Assembly (NCBI GenBank): GCA_036250195.1
Contig: JAVHZZ010000002.1
Span: 370,211,124 to 370,275,123, forward strand
Source: Mixophyes australis
Lineage: Eukaryota > Chordata > Amphibia > Anura > Limnodynastidae
DNA: 64,000 nt
Reading direction: 5' to 3'
The notes beneath the pieces are model-generated. The model had not been told where the DNA came from and did not search any database. It saw only the letters and a program-made list of their open reading frames with translations. The position numbers and the translations under genes are program-made. Positions 43,205 to 54,093 of this stretch are shown here, in pieces. Each line of letters begins with the position of its first letter. Position 1 is the stretch's first letter.

Positions 43205-44285
43205 CTTCACACTGTGCCCTTCATGCTGCTTTTACTCCCCTTCATCTGTCTCCTGTTTTACACTGTGCCCTCCATTATGTTGTTTTTCCTCTTGTTCACC
43301 GGTCTTCCCTGTTTCACACTGTGCCCTTCATGCTGCTTGTGCTCCCCTTCATCTGTTTCCCGTTTTACACTGTGCCCTCCATCATGCTGCTTGTGCTCCC
43401 CTTCATCTGTTTCCCGTTTTACACTGTGCCCTCCATCATGCTGCTTGTGCTCCCCTTCATCTGTTTCCCGTTTTACACTGTGCCCTCCATGCTGCTTGTG
43501 CTCCCCTTCACCTGTTTCCCGTTTCACACTGTGCCCTTCATGCTGCTTGTGCTCCCCTTCACCTGTTTCCCGTTTCACACTGTGCCCTTCATGCTGCTTG
43601 TGCTCCCCTTCACCTGTTTCCCGTTTCACACTGTGCCCTTCATGCTGCTTGTGCTCCCCTTCACCTGTTTCCCGTTTTACACTGTGCCCTTCATGCTGCT
43701 TGTGCTCCCCTTCACCTGTTTCCCGTTTCACACTGTGCCCTTCATGCTGCTTGTGCTCCCCTACATCTGTTTCCCATTTTACACTGTGCCCTCCCTCATG
43801 CTGTTTTTCATCTCGTTCACCTGTCTTCCCTGTTTCACACTGTGCCCTCCATGCTGCTTTTACTCCCCTTCATCTGTCTCCCCTGTATCACACTGTGCCC
43901 TCCATGCTGCTTTTGCTCCCCTTCATCTGTCTCCCCAGTTTTACACTGTGCCCTCCATCATGCTGCTTTTCCTCTCGTTCACCTCTCTCCCCTGTTTTAC
44001 ACTGTGCCCTCTGTGCTGCTTTTGCCCCCCTTCACCTGTTCCCATTTCACACTGTGCCCTTCATGTTATTTTTGCTCCACTTCATCTGTCTCCCGTTTTT
44101 CATACTGTGCCCTCCATGCTGCTTTTTCGCCACCTTCAACTGTCTAACCTATTTCACACTGCGCACTTCATACTGCATCTGTCTCCCTTGTGTCACACTG
44201 TGCCTTCCATCATGCTGCTTTGCTCCCCTTCACCTGTCTCCCGTTTCACACTGTGCCCTCCATGCTGCTTTTGCTCCCCTTCACT
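43205..44285. repeat. 51-bp minisatellite that keeps reading frames open
   Basis: The unit is CACTGTGCCCTTCATGCTGC, TTGTGCTCCCCTTCACCTG, TTTCCCGTTT, with 51-bp spacing in the regular part (43531, 43582, 43633...). Variants carry an extra CAT (54 bp). Because units are multiples of three, frames stay open across most of the array: 429 and 399 residues on the plus strand, 157 on the minus. These give 17-residue repeats and have no other gene-like feature. The array becomes irregular after 43780 and a T/C-rich tail follows to 44340. Confidence 0.9.
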
Positions 44286-45186
44286 TACTTTTCTATTGCC
44301 TTCTTTTCTTCTCTTCTGTTGTCTTTTCTTCTGTTTCCTTCTCTTCTTCTCATGTCTCCTTTCTGTGTGCTCCTTACTGCAAATGTCAGGCAAGATGACG
44401 TCACGCCCAACATTCAATGTTAAGGGAGGAGAGGAGATTAGTTTTTTTATCCTGGGCCCTGGCGGGGCCACAAAAAATATGTGTTTGGCCGCATGCGAGT
44501 TTGACACATCTGCACTATAAGGCACTAATAGACGGGTTCATATGAGTAGTGAAAATAAAGTGCATTTCTCCAGTTCATCATGATAGTACTTATATTGCTT
44601 ATCCTGACTCAACATAGCTCATTCCACAATGTGCTCAAGAATTATTACTGCGACAGCCTCCAGAGCAGCGGCCGTGCCCCTCTGAGATGCAGCGATCTTA
44701 AAAACTGCTGTTTGTTCTTTGGTCTTGCCAAGTATTACATATTTTCAATGAGTCATAACAACAGAATTATTTGTCTTCCTCAGTGAAATGCAACTGAATA
44801 ATTCTATAACACCAGTTACCCAAAGACGTTAAAAATCATTTTTACTCGTGTTTCTATCCCCACACCTGTTTCTTATGCTAGCAAGAGCATATAAATGGGA
44901 ATGGTGTGGAACTTATTGCTATCTATGTCCCTTTTACTTGTGTCTCCAATTGAAAGCGATGGTGGTGCAGTAGTGTCTTCTGGATAACAATTGCTCTATT
45001 CATTCACATTCACTGCAAGCTCCCCCAAAAGCAGAGGCAAGTTCTGGTTCCATATTTCCTTTTACATGGTGTGTTACTGCCATATTTTTTGTCCTAAGCT
45101 TTGCTACCATCTGATCATTGAAACTGATTGTTAAAGAATGCCCACCTGCACGGGTTGGAATCGATCATGATTATTACAATCCATCC
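44286..45186. other. Unassigned stretch
   Basis: A pyrimidine-rich start (44286-44350) is followed by ordinary sequence with short frames. Nothing is recognised. Confidence 0.4.
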
Positions 45187-45194
45187 AGTACAGT

Positions 45195-45528
45195 CAGAGC
45201 CATCTTAACAACATTATGGGCCCCCGGGCAAAGCAGTGCACCGGGGCCCCTAGATATAGATATAGATATAGATATATAGATGTATACAGATACAGATATA
45301 GATATAGATATAGATATATAGATGTATACAGATACAGATATAGATATAGATATATAGAGATAGAGATAGATAGATGTACTTGCTCAGTGACCATTGTAGG
45401 TTTTTTTTTGCAGCTTTTTTTCTTTTGCAGGATTATTTATTCTCATTAAGAGCCGTGCCTATTGGGCCCCCTTGCCCGTGGGGCCCCCGGGCAGCTGCCC
45501 ATCGTGCCCAATGGAAAAGATGGCCCTG
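45195..45528. mobile_element. hAT-like non-autonomous element, CAGAGCCATCTTAA terminus
   Basis: The termini are CAGAGCCATCTT and AAGATGGCCCTG. The perfect 8-bp duplication AGTACAGT is at 45187-45194 and 45529-45536. Subterminal GGGCCCCCGGGCA-type sequence appears at both ends. The inside is filled by a GATA-type microsatellite. A relative is at 50676. Confidence 0.88.
45253..45381. repeat. (GATA)n-type microsatellite with a longer-period duplication
   Basis: GATATA and GATAGA repeats lie inside the hAT MITE. A segment containing TAGATGTATACAGATACAG occurs twice (about 45277 and 45320), so the array is a duplication of a larger block. Confidence 0.93.
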
Positions 45529-45536
45529 AGTACAGT

Positions 45537-46496
45537 CACATATAGATGATTGATAGTCTAATGGGAAGCTCTTCATCCAAAATGATATTGAAGCGGATTG
45601 AAGAATGTGTATTTCTAAATTCAGTCGATCCAATAACTTTCTTACATTGTACCTGCACTTCAAATGTCCTTCTGCTTTGTCAGATAAAAAATTGTTTGTG
45701 TGTAAGTCAACCAATCGTTTTTTGATTTACAAGCTGATTAGAACTGGGTTAAAAACAATCAATTTGTAATGTGTGTGTCTCAATTGTATATTTATATAGT
45801 TGCACAAAAATGCAGTGTAGTCTGTTTGATGCTATTAGGAGCATTAACACTAACAGGTGAGAATTGTGCCCACCAAAACGTTATTTAATAGAATAAAGTT
45901 AGAACAATAAGGCAGTATCCTATATTACAGAGGGTGACCGTAACCTGGTTTTGTCTCCTGTATGTAAACTTTATTTCACTTATCTGCAAAACCATTGGGT
46001 TGAAATGGTTGATGAATGAATCTTCCTGGATATTTACAATAATCAGGCAGATACAATCTCCAGTCTCTTTACTAATACTTTCCAACCTGTCTTTCCAATA
46101 TGCCATTCATCTAAATTCAGCCAGTGTAAATGAAGGGATCAATGTTTTTAATGAGTTGCAGTTCCATCCCCTGTCTAAAATCACATTTGGAAATACAACA
46201 TTCTGCAGGGCTGACCTTTGCATGGATCACATAACCTCGCATGCTGTCGAGATGAATTCCCTTGAAGAGAAAATTCATTTCACAGATGTTAATGCAAATT
46301 GATAGACAATCGCCACCTTCAAAGTAGAATAAACATTAACAAGATAACTTTTTATCTGTTGAAAGGAGAGGCCAAGGTGCTGTATTTTGAAGGACTTAAA
46401 GGACCATTGAACTTAAATTGAAAGCTTCTTTGTAAATGATGCTAGTACCATTCATAAATATACTTTTTCAAATGTCATAAACATATCCAAACTAAA
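45537..46496. other. Unassigned stretch
   Basis: A 122-residue frame at 45934-46302 shows no motif. Nothing else is recognised. Confidence 0.4.
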
Positions 46497-46660
46497 GATC
46501 CTATAGATTGTAAGCTTGCGAGCAGGGTTCTCTTACCTCTCTGTCTGTATGTATTACCCAGTATTGTCTTATTAATGTTTGTTCCCAATTGTAAAGCGCT
46601 ACGGAATTTGCTGGCGCTATATAAATAAATGTTGATGATGATGATGATGATGATGATGAA
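46497..46660 (+). mobile_element. L2-type LINE tail
   Basis: TAGATTGTAAGCTTGCGAGC, AATTGTAAAGCGCTACGGAA and GCTATATAAATAAATGTTG are followed by an ATG repeat. This is the best-preserved L2 tail here and the reference for the SINE tails. Confidence 0.8.
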
Positions 46661-48794
46661 GATCACTTTATGAGTGGGGGTTGTTTTTTTCCATGCACAC
46701 CATACTTACTGTTTGCATTACCTTATATAAAAGAACTATTAGCAATATCCACAAATACATATGTATACGTCTCCATCCAACTTTTTTGACATTGCACTTA
46801 CCTGTGCTACACAAGAAAGAGTGCAAGCTATTGGTCCCTAAGATCAGCAATTTCTGCCAAAAAGAGGGTGACTACTGTGTCAATCAATGAGATCCATTAA
46901 AAACATATCCTTCCCATATCTTCATCAGATCATAAGTTAAACAGAAATGAAGATAGGATGAAACGAGAATTATTTTATGGTAACATTTAAATTAATATAA
47001 TAGCAGACTGTATTGTACAGTGACATAGTTACTACTGTACCTGATTTGCATGAACACCATGTCCACTAATATGAAAAAAAGGTTTTCTATGATCTGTGCT
47101 TCAAAATATAAAGAAAATGTCTTTTAATCAATGTTACAAAAATAAGATGCCAAGTCTTTCCTTTCTCTGTTTTATTGATTAGTGATTCCTCTTTCTGAAG
47201 GTTGACGGTGTTTCTACAAAAGCTCTGCACAGCGGTTTGGTTTCACTTGAGGATACCTTTTGTTTAGTTATGTAATTGGCCTTCTGCAGACTACCTAGGT
47301 GTAGCTGTGACAATTCCTGGGCCTATACAGGGGCTTGGTAGGGTTCTGAGCACTGCCATGAGGCATGGATGCAGTAAGCCAGTTATCAGCATAACAAAGA
47401 ATCAACATCCACACAAGTGTTGCTACTGAAGAACTGAAGCGGTTCAATAGGCTCAGTCAGTTCATTATCTCTTGCTATCACTCACACAAAGGATGCAGAG
47501 AATCCAGCTATCTATATTAGCACTAGGATACCCGTCTCATTGAACATGTTAGGGAGACTTAGGTAATTGCATTTTTAGGTATGCTGAGTTAGAGCCACAA
47601 ATAGAGTGAGATAACTTATCAGTCAGGAAAATGGGCTCAGGGCAGACAGCAACCAATCAGTGGGCAGGAACTTGCAGGATCAACACATAGAGTACAATAA
47701 TGGGGAACTGAACAAACAGGCAGCACCGATTAGTTAGACAGGAAGGTGGGAAGGCACATTGTAATTCTGACACCAACCATGCACAGTTGTGTGCAAAATT
47801 ATCATGTCAATAAAGCTTGTTGGCTGAACAACATTTTTATAACAGTTTGGGTCCTGCATGAGCCTATGTGTACAAACATAAAGTATTTAGTTTAAATATC
47901 AATGTTCATGACATGACAGTTAAACTAGCTCGTTTGTTACAAATATCTAGATAGTACTTGTTCCTCATAGACAGTCAAGAACAACAGTCACACTACACAT
48001 TCGCAAAAATTTCAGAAAGTCTCCATACGTCTCGCAGATGGCCCAACCTTCACTCCTTACACTTAAATTAAAACTTACAGATTGATCCTTTAGGCAACAC
48101 TACAAAACTAGGCCTATGTTCTAATCTATTCAATGGGTCTCTACATATAACTAACCAAGCAACACCTATGCAAGACGCTAACTGCTCCCAGAGATGGCAC
48201 CGTACAATAAGGACACATTTATAGAACACTCTTAGCTAATTAGCACACAACTACCACAACACTGACACACAATTGACACACAACTGCAGCTCCACGAAGT
48301 CGGAGCATTTCTTTCACTCAGGATACGGTGTAAGGCTAAACATATAACTGCACATAATTGATACCAGTGATACCCGCCGTGAAGCTATGGTTAAACAGAA
48401 ATTATACACAATTCTTATGACACACTGTCCTTTAAGCTTTACGGAGGGATGGTTGAATAGAGAAATTGATGTTAGTGTACATTTGTAACATTTGCATTGC
48501 TATAACCTGTTTCTGTATCTAGTCCCCAGTCATTTATATCAGCTCTTCCTTTAGTCTAATTGCTGAACAATTAGTTCTTTTGTCATGTGATCTAATTTGT
48601 TCAATTTACATCATGTGAGTGTTCGTCTTTTACATTTGTTTTAGATAATGACAACTGCAAGTGTTAAAGAAATTCAATTTTATTTTATCTTCATTCAATA
48701 TATGACTTCCAGTGAATTTAAATATGCTCACAAAAGGTTGTCATCTGTTACAATGATTTACCAGTCGTGGGCAGACTCAAGTACATAACTATAA
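46661..48794. other. Unassigned stretch
   Basis: About 2.1 kb of AT-rich sequence with frames up to 69 residues. No repeat or domain is recognised. Confidence 0.45.
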
Positions 48795-48975
48795 TCCAAA
48801 AACATACTGACAGGTTAATTGGCTGCTGACAAATATGGAACTTAGTATGTGTGTTTTTGTGGTAGGGAATTTAGACCATAACTTCCAATAAGGCAGGGTA
48901 TGATGTTAATGATTAAATATTCTCTGTACAGCCCTGTGTAATATGGTGGGGATATATAAAAGATGGAAATAAATA
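48795..48975 (+). mobile_element. SINE 3' half, worn (same family as 1359)
   Basis: CCAAAAACATACTGACAGGT, TTAATTGGCTGCTGAC, GTAGGGAATTTAGACC and CTCTGTACAGCCCTG follow the order of the second half of the SINE at 1359. The tRNA-like head is missing. Confidence 0.7.
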
Positions 48976-49278
48976 GATATTCTTGCACACTTCGTTCTTA
49001 CATTGTCACATGACATTACTTTTAGCACCATTGTTATCCTATCTAATTTAATATGGCCTCATGCTGCTTCTCTCTGCTCCCGGGATGCAGGTGCTGAAAG
49101 TTCAGGACGTATAGTCTACACTTCATCCATCTGACTTAGTAAACCTAGATCATATTAATGGCCTGTCAGGCTTTATCATTTTTGTGTTATTAAGTATTTC
49201 TATGCAGTTTGTAACATCCTGTGACACCATATACTAACCTGTAATGCATTACTACTGCATTATACCATATGGATATGG

Positions 49279-49607
49279 GCAGCACGGTGGCTAAGTGGTT
49301 AGCACTTCTGCCTTACAGCACTGGGGTCATAAGTTCGATTCCTGATTATGGCCTTATCTGTGAGAAGTTTGTATGTTCTTCCCGTGTTTCCGTGGGTTTC
49401 CTCCGGGTGCTCTGGTTTCCTCCCACACTCCAAAAACATACTGGTAGGTTAATTGGCTGCTAACAAATTGACCCTAGTCTGTCTGTCTGTCTGTGTGTGT
49501 GTTAGGGAATTTAGACTTTAAGCCCCACAGGGACTGATGTGAGTTCTTTGTACAGTGCTGCTGAATTAGTGGCGCTCCATAATTAAATGGTGATGATGAT
49601 GATGATG
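49279..49607 (+). mobile_element. tRNA-derived SINE with L2-type tail (copy 2)
   Basis: It has the head GCAGCACGGTGGCTAAGTGG, a B-box-like AAGTTCGATTCC, the conserved body, CTGTCTGTCTGTCTGTGTG inside, and a tail ending in an ATG repeat. It is close to full length. Confidence 0.83.
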
Positions 49608-49725
49608 GATTCAGTGCATCAAATGTTCTAAATATGCCTTTGACTCATGTTTACCAGCTAAAACACCAGATTGACCCCTAAACACCAGAATAGAAGCATG
49701 TATGAAGGTGAACAGGGTATTCTAG

Positions 49726-49895
49726 GGGGTAAATGTATTAAGCTGAGAGTTTTTCGGCGGGTTTGAAAAAGTGGAGATGTTGCCTATAGCAACCAATCAG
49801 ATTTTAGCTGTCATTTTGTAGAATGTACTACATGAATGATAGCTAAACTCTGATTGGTTTTTCAAACCTGCTGGAAAACTTGATACATTTACCCC
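49726..49895. mobile_element. Palindromic MITE, GGGGTAAATGTATTAAGC terminus (copy 3, opposite orientation)
   Basis: TAG on both sides (49723-49725, 49896-49898) is a 3-bp duplication. Here the left arm has the GTGGAGATGTTGCC segment and the right arm lacks it, the reverse of the copies at 26455 and 41845. This copy was therefore inserted in the opposite orientation. Confidence 0.87.
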
Positions 49896-50667
49896 TAGGA
49901 CTGCATGAAATCCAAATGACAGCTGCTGTGTGAGATGTCAACCTCCTTATACACCCATAAAAAAATCATAGACAGATGCTATATTCTCACATACTCTCCT
50001 ACTTGGATAAGAGCTTATTTTAAATTGTTCCTGTTGCCTGCACAACGTGGCCTGTGTGAATATGCAGCCTATCGAATCACTGGGGACTGGTGACACAAAT
50101 GAGGTATGAGGCGCTGTGTATGTAGTCAACACTTTAAATTATTGGCTGAAACAGAAATGTCATAAATAACCAGACATGAGTAGAAGTGGTAACGTCATTC
50201 TGAGGTTGATAAATAAGCGCCCATGTTAGGGTATGGGAAAGCCTTCGCCGATGAAGGCGAGCGATACTGGCAATATCGATGTTGTCACAATTGGTCACCC
50301 TTTACAAGTATAGGCCCAAGTTAAAAGAAAGACTTATCAACAGTGAAAATTGGTGATAAGGCTTTTTGTTCTTTGAAGCCCTAAGTCTGTTAACCAAGGT
50401 TCAATTTTCATTAATAATTAATTTACTGTTAATTAAACTTAATAAATTACATTATTGTACATAAATACTACAATTAGGAAACGTTGGGTGCAAAACAATA
50501 CTAAAGTATAATTAATAGTGTATTAGTCTGTATAAGTAAAATGTGGGTTCTGGTCACAAACGCCATAGGAAGAATCACGTTTTTTATGTGTCTCTGATAT
50601 TTTCTATTTTTGTTATTATAATTTAATTTATGTACTTGGTACCTATAAAAATATATAGGGATTGTCT
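49896..50667. other. Unassigned stretch
   Basis: This is AT-rich; GCCTTCGCCGATGAAGGCGA near 50241 is a short imperfect hairpin. Nothing else is recognised. Confidence 0.4.
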
Positions 50668-50675
50668 ACTGTATG

Positions 50676-51158
50676 CAGAGCAGTCTTAACGCACGGGCAC
50701 GCTGGGCAGTTGCCCAGGGGCCCCACAAGCAAAGGGGCCCCATACGCTTGCAAACTTTTTAGCATATTATTCCAGGAGATTTTATTCAGAACCTTCAGAC
50801 ATTTAGGTGGACTAATCACCTCAGTTTCAGCTGTTATCTGTACATGCGATCTTGCCGTTGAGAATACATATCTTGACTTTGATGAAAACCATGTACATGT
50901 ACTAACTGTACATCAACAAGACAAAATCTACACAAATAAGTTATTGAAGATGTAAAGCTATAATAAAGTTCTTCTAATATCTTTAACAGTCCATATCCGT
51001 TGCCTCCCCCTGCTACCTACCAAACATAAATAATGAAAGAAATGCAACCGAGCGCAATGAAGTTTGAAGGCTATGATGTGACAGTGGCTTTGTTTTCGGT
51101 TTTTGGGACCAATTGCACTGCTTTGCCCAGGGGCCTATAATGCTGTAAGATGGCCCTG
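50676..51158. mobile_element. hAT-like non-autonomous element, CAGAGCAGTCTTAA terminus
   Basis: The ends CAGAGCAGTCTTAA and AAGATGGCCCTG, with subterminal GGGCAGTTGCCCAGGGGCCCC on the left and TTGCCCAGGGGCC on the right, match the element at 45195. Flanks ACTGTATG and ACTCTGTT agree at only 5 of 8 bases, so the duplication is worn or the limits are slightly off. A 97-residue frame inside (50662-50955) shows no motif. Confidence 0.72.
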
Positions 51159-51210
51159 ACTCTGTTATATGTGGTATAGCTAAGGAAGTGATCCAATATA
51201 TGTTTGTGGC

Positions 51211-51253
<43 letters not shown>

Positions 51254-51254
51254 T
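51211..51254. repeat. (AAT)n microsatellite
   Basis: Perfect AAT triplets run for about 43 bp. Confidence 0.97.
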
Positions 51255-52675
51255 TGTTTATGGTGGGTAATGGTTTTAATTTCCAAGGATGAGCCCTACA
51301 TTGTGCAAAATGGGTTCCAGTGTACCTGGCATTCAATCAAATGATGATTGTGTTTTACTTTTTAGAATTTTAGAATAATAGAATGTTATGGCAGGAACAA
51401 TGGCTCTATGCTTTTGTGTGCATAAAGAAAGCAGATGTATATTCTTGCCTAGCTTCTTTTTATCTGTTCCTCTTGCTCTGTATTTTCTCTCATCTCTCTT
51501 GCTGTCTTGTGCCCTGACCTTTTGAAAGCTGTTCCGATTAGAGTTAAGGATTTATCTTCTTTCTGCGAGGATATGTGCTCTGACCAGCTGTACGTGAATC
51601 ATTGACTATTTTTAGGCATGTTTACCACGCCAGGAACAGATTCTTCTACCTTGATCCCTTTCCTGAAAGAACCTTGAAGTGCATTGTTCGAAATAAGCAA
51701 CAAAGCAGGGCACACACCTCAACCTGTAATGTTTCTCTGGTGCCAAGAAGTAAAATAGACATTTCCACAGGTTCATACATAGTTAGCAGCAGAAAGAATC
51801 GAAAACTGCATTCATTATTGTAACTTTTATAATTCTTTGTTTTGTTATAGGTAAGTCAATAACTGGAATAATCAAAAATCATCTTAATGTTGAGTTGAAT
51901 ACAAATGACGCTTTTTTACTTCTGCACAAAGCGCTAGTTTCACATACTCAGATCTAAAAAAAAAGCGTATTGTACATCAAAAACGCAACATTGAATTAAG
52001 ATTCTAAGCTGTCACCAGTTTAGAATTAGTCCTTTCATTACAAATAATATTTAGGTTTTTCTATTAAAATGCAGCTCAATTTAGCCTTATTTGTGCCACT
52101 TCACATAGCAAAAATATGCCCCAACAGATGCACTCTCACCAATTCTTTAACTCATTTGAATAATCTCACTCTGCAAAATAAAATCTTGCTTTTGCACTCC
52201 GACAAACAAGGTGCATCAACATGCTTACTAGTACCTGCTAAGCTTTGGCAGAGAAACAGGTACATTTGTCAAAGCAGTTTTTGCACTGCCCCTCAGCCGA
52301 TCTACATTTTGTAAATTCTAAAAAAAAAAAAATATTTGGCAGCAAGATCCGGCACTGTACCTTGGACATAATGACATAGTGTTTTTAATACTAAATAAAG
52401 AAAACGCGAAAACGCCAACATAAAGGCCTATTTTGCGTTGATGTTCAGGTGATGATTTTCTGTTTTGCTTGCACCTCATAAGCATATGAGCAAAAGTAAG
52501 CAATATTATCATTACCTTAATTTGCAAGAATTTGCACAAGAAACATAACACACCAGGCTAATAAGGAACCTCGCCGCTATTTGACTCAGTCCCAAAGTGT
52601 CTTAACTTGGGCAACCATTTTATCCCCCTCTATGAATTTGCAATGGACCTTACAAGTGTACATGGTCTTCACATG
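51255..52675. other. Unassigned stretch
   Basis: An A run lies at 52320-52332, and short frames only. Nothing is recognised. Confidence 0.4.
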
Positions 52676-52683
52676 CTCTAGAT

Positions 52684-53314
52684 CAGTGGTCAGGGAACAG
52701 GGGCAAATTACCCCATATGGGGTAAAAATGAAATTCCTGGGAGTAATGCTGCCGATTCACATGCTGTCAGTTGGATTATAGACCCCTTTAAATGTGAAAT
52801 TGCTGTTGTACCAGAATTGTCTCAAGGGTTGGCAGAGGCACTTCTTGAGCTTCGATGCAATAATGAAGCACATATTGCACTTGAAAACAAAGCAGAGCTG
52901 TCATATTTTTGGATGTCAACAGCTGCAAAGGCATTCAAAATTGCACATGAGGAGGCAGTCAAAAAGTTGCTGCCTTTTGCAACAACCTACCTTTGCGAAC
53001 AAGGATTTTCCACTCTAACGAACATAAAAACAAAGCAGAGAAATCGATTGGACGCTGAAGACTGTATCCAAATTGCTCTGACATCAAAATGCCCCAATAT
53101 TGATGCTCTCGTATCAAAAATGAAGCAACATCATTTCTCCAAAACCTGAAGTTTTGAAGTTGAAGCTTTCAAAGAAATTTTTAATAGATTCAATAAAATT
53201 TTGAATTCCAATAATTAATAATATATGATTTCCTTCCTTTCAAATCAAGGGGGTAACATCGGTGTATCTAAATATATTTTGGGGTAAAAGGTAAAAAAAG
53301 TTCCCTGACCCCTG
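52684..53314 (+). mobile_element. hAT (Buster-like) internal-deletion derivative
   Basis: The termini are CAGTGGTCAGGGAAC and GTTCCCTGACCCCTG. The perfect 8-bp duplication CTCTAGAT is at 52676-52683 and 53315-53322. At 631 bp it is far shorter than an autonomous hAT, but it keeps the 3' end of the transposase gene. Confidence 0.9.
52817..53149 (+). CDS. C-terminal hAT dimerisation domain, Buster/ZBED5-like (110 aa, partial)
   Basis: This is the last part of a hAT transposase. The frame holds LSYFWMSTAAKAFKIAHEEA and then KKLLPFATTYLCEQGFSTLT followed by NIKTKQRNRL. This is the hATC pattern in its Buster/ZBED5-like form, where TYLCEQGFS replaces the SERVFS of other hATs and carries the presumed catalytic Glu. 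It ends in KMKQHHFSKT at 53149. The DNA-binding finger and both catalytic Asp regions are deleted. The Met at 52817 is just the first in the surviving frame; upstream sequence from about 52760 is also transposase-like. A small protein from it could at most dimerise with full-length transposase. Confidence 0.8.
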   Translation: MSQGLAEALLELRCNNEAHIALENKAELSYFWMSTAAKAFKIAHEEAVKKLLPFATTYLCEQGFSTLTNIKTKQRNRLDAEDCIQIALTSKCPNIDALVSKMKQHHFSKT

Positions 53315-53322
53315 CTCTAGAT

Positions 53323-53933
53323 CGTCGTTTGCATTCAATTGTTTCTAATGTGTTCTGCATGTAAACTGATACACAGGAGTCTGCTCTTTCATCCACAGTT
53401 GCAAAAAGTTTACTGAGATTTCCATGCCAATATCACTTTCAAAACTGTTCCTATTGAAATAACAGCAAAACTTTACTAGCCTTCACCACTGTATTTTTGT
53501 CCAAATGTGCCTCAGCAGTTACCCCTTTCTCACTCTTTTATCCATGTCAAAGAAATGTGGTAAAAGCATGATGGGATGCTATCTTCATTAACTCAGGAAA
53601 CACACCTATGTGTCTATTTGAAATATATTTAATAATATATTTCCATATTCTCATAAACGGTAACTTACAATTTAATGTAATATGCATATGTGATGACTCA
53701 AGAAAGGGGTGTCAGGGCCTTGACAACAGGGGTTCAGCATGCTGGACCCCCCTTTCTCATCCAAACTGTACTTATTATTGCTTGCATGTATTTTATGTCT
53801 GTTAGATATTGTTAAATGATACCAGATGGGTTAATAACGATAACATTATCTTAATTATTAGTGTCCTAATGGGCAGTAAATTGTATTGAGATATTGGCAT
53901 TTTGTAAGAAAGAATCTACACACAGAGAATTAA
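53323..53933. other. Unassigned stretch with a palindrome
   Basis: GGGGTTCAGCATGCTGGACC (53729-53748) continues CC and is a near-perfect 22-bp palindrome. AGAAAGGGG at 53701 and CCCCTTTCT at 53749 form an outer stem. Nothing else is recognised. Confidence 0.45.
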
Positions 53934-54093
53934 GGGTAAATTTACTAAACTGCGGGTTTGAAAAAGTGGAGATGTTGCCTATAGCAACCAATCAGATTCT
54001 AGTTCTCATTTTGTAGAATGTACTAAATAAATGATAACACGTATCTGATTGGTTGCTATAGACAACATCTCCACTTTTTAGTAAATCTAGTCC
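53934..54093. mobile_element. Palindromic MITE, GGGTAAATTTACTAAA terminus (copy 4)
   Basis: It has the core of the copies at 290 and 19822. TTA flanks it on the left (53930-53932) and right (54094-54096). The right arm is slightly shortened (ends TTTTTAGTAAATCTAG). Confidence 0.85.

Noticed and set aside
43109..44398. A 429-residue Cys/Pro-rich protein gene
   Set aside because: The frame is open only because the 51-bp tandem unit is a multiple of three. Overlapping frames on both strands are equally open and there is no other gene signal.
45216..45449. Tyr/Arg-repeat peptide
   Set aside because: It comes from the GATA-type microsatellite read through in one frame.
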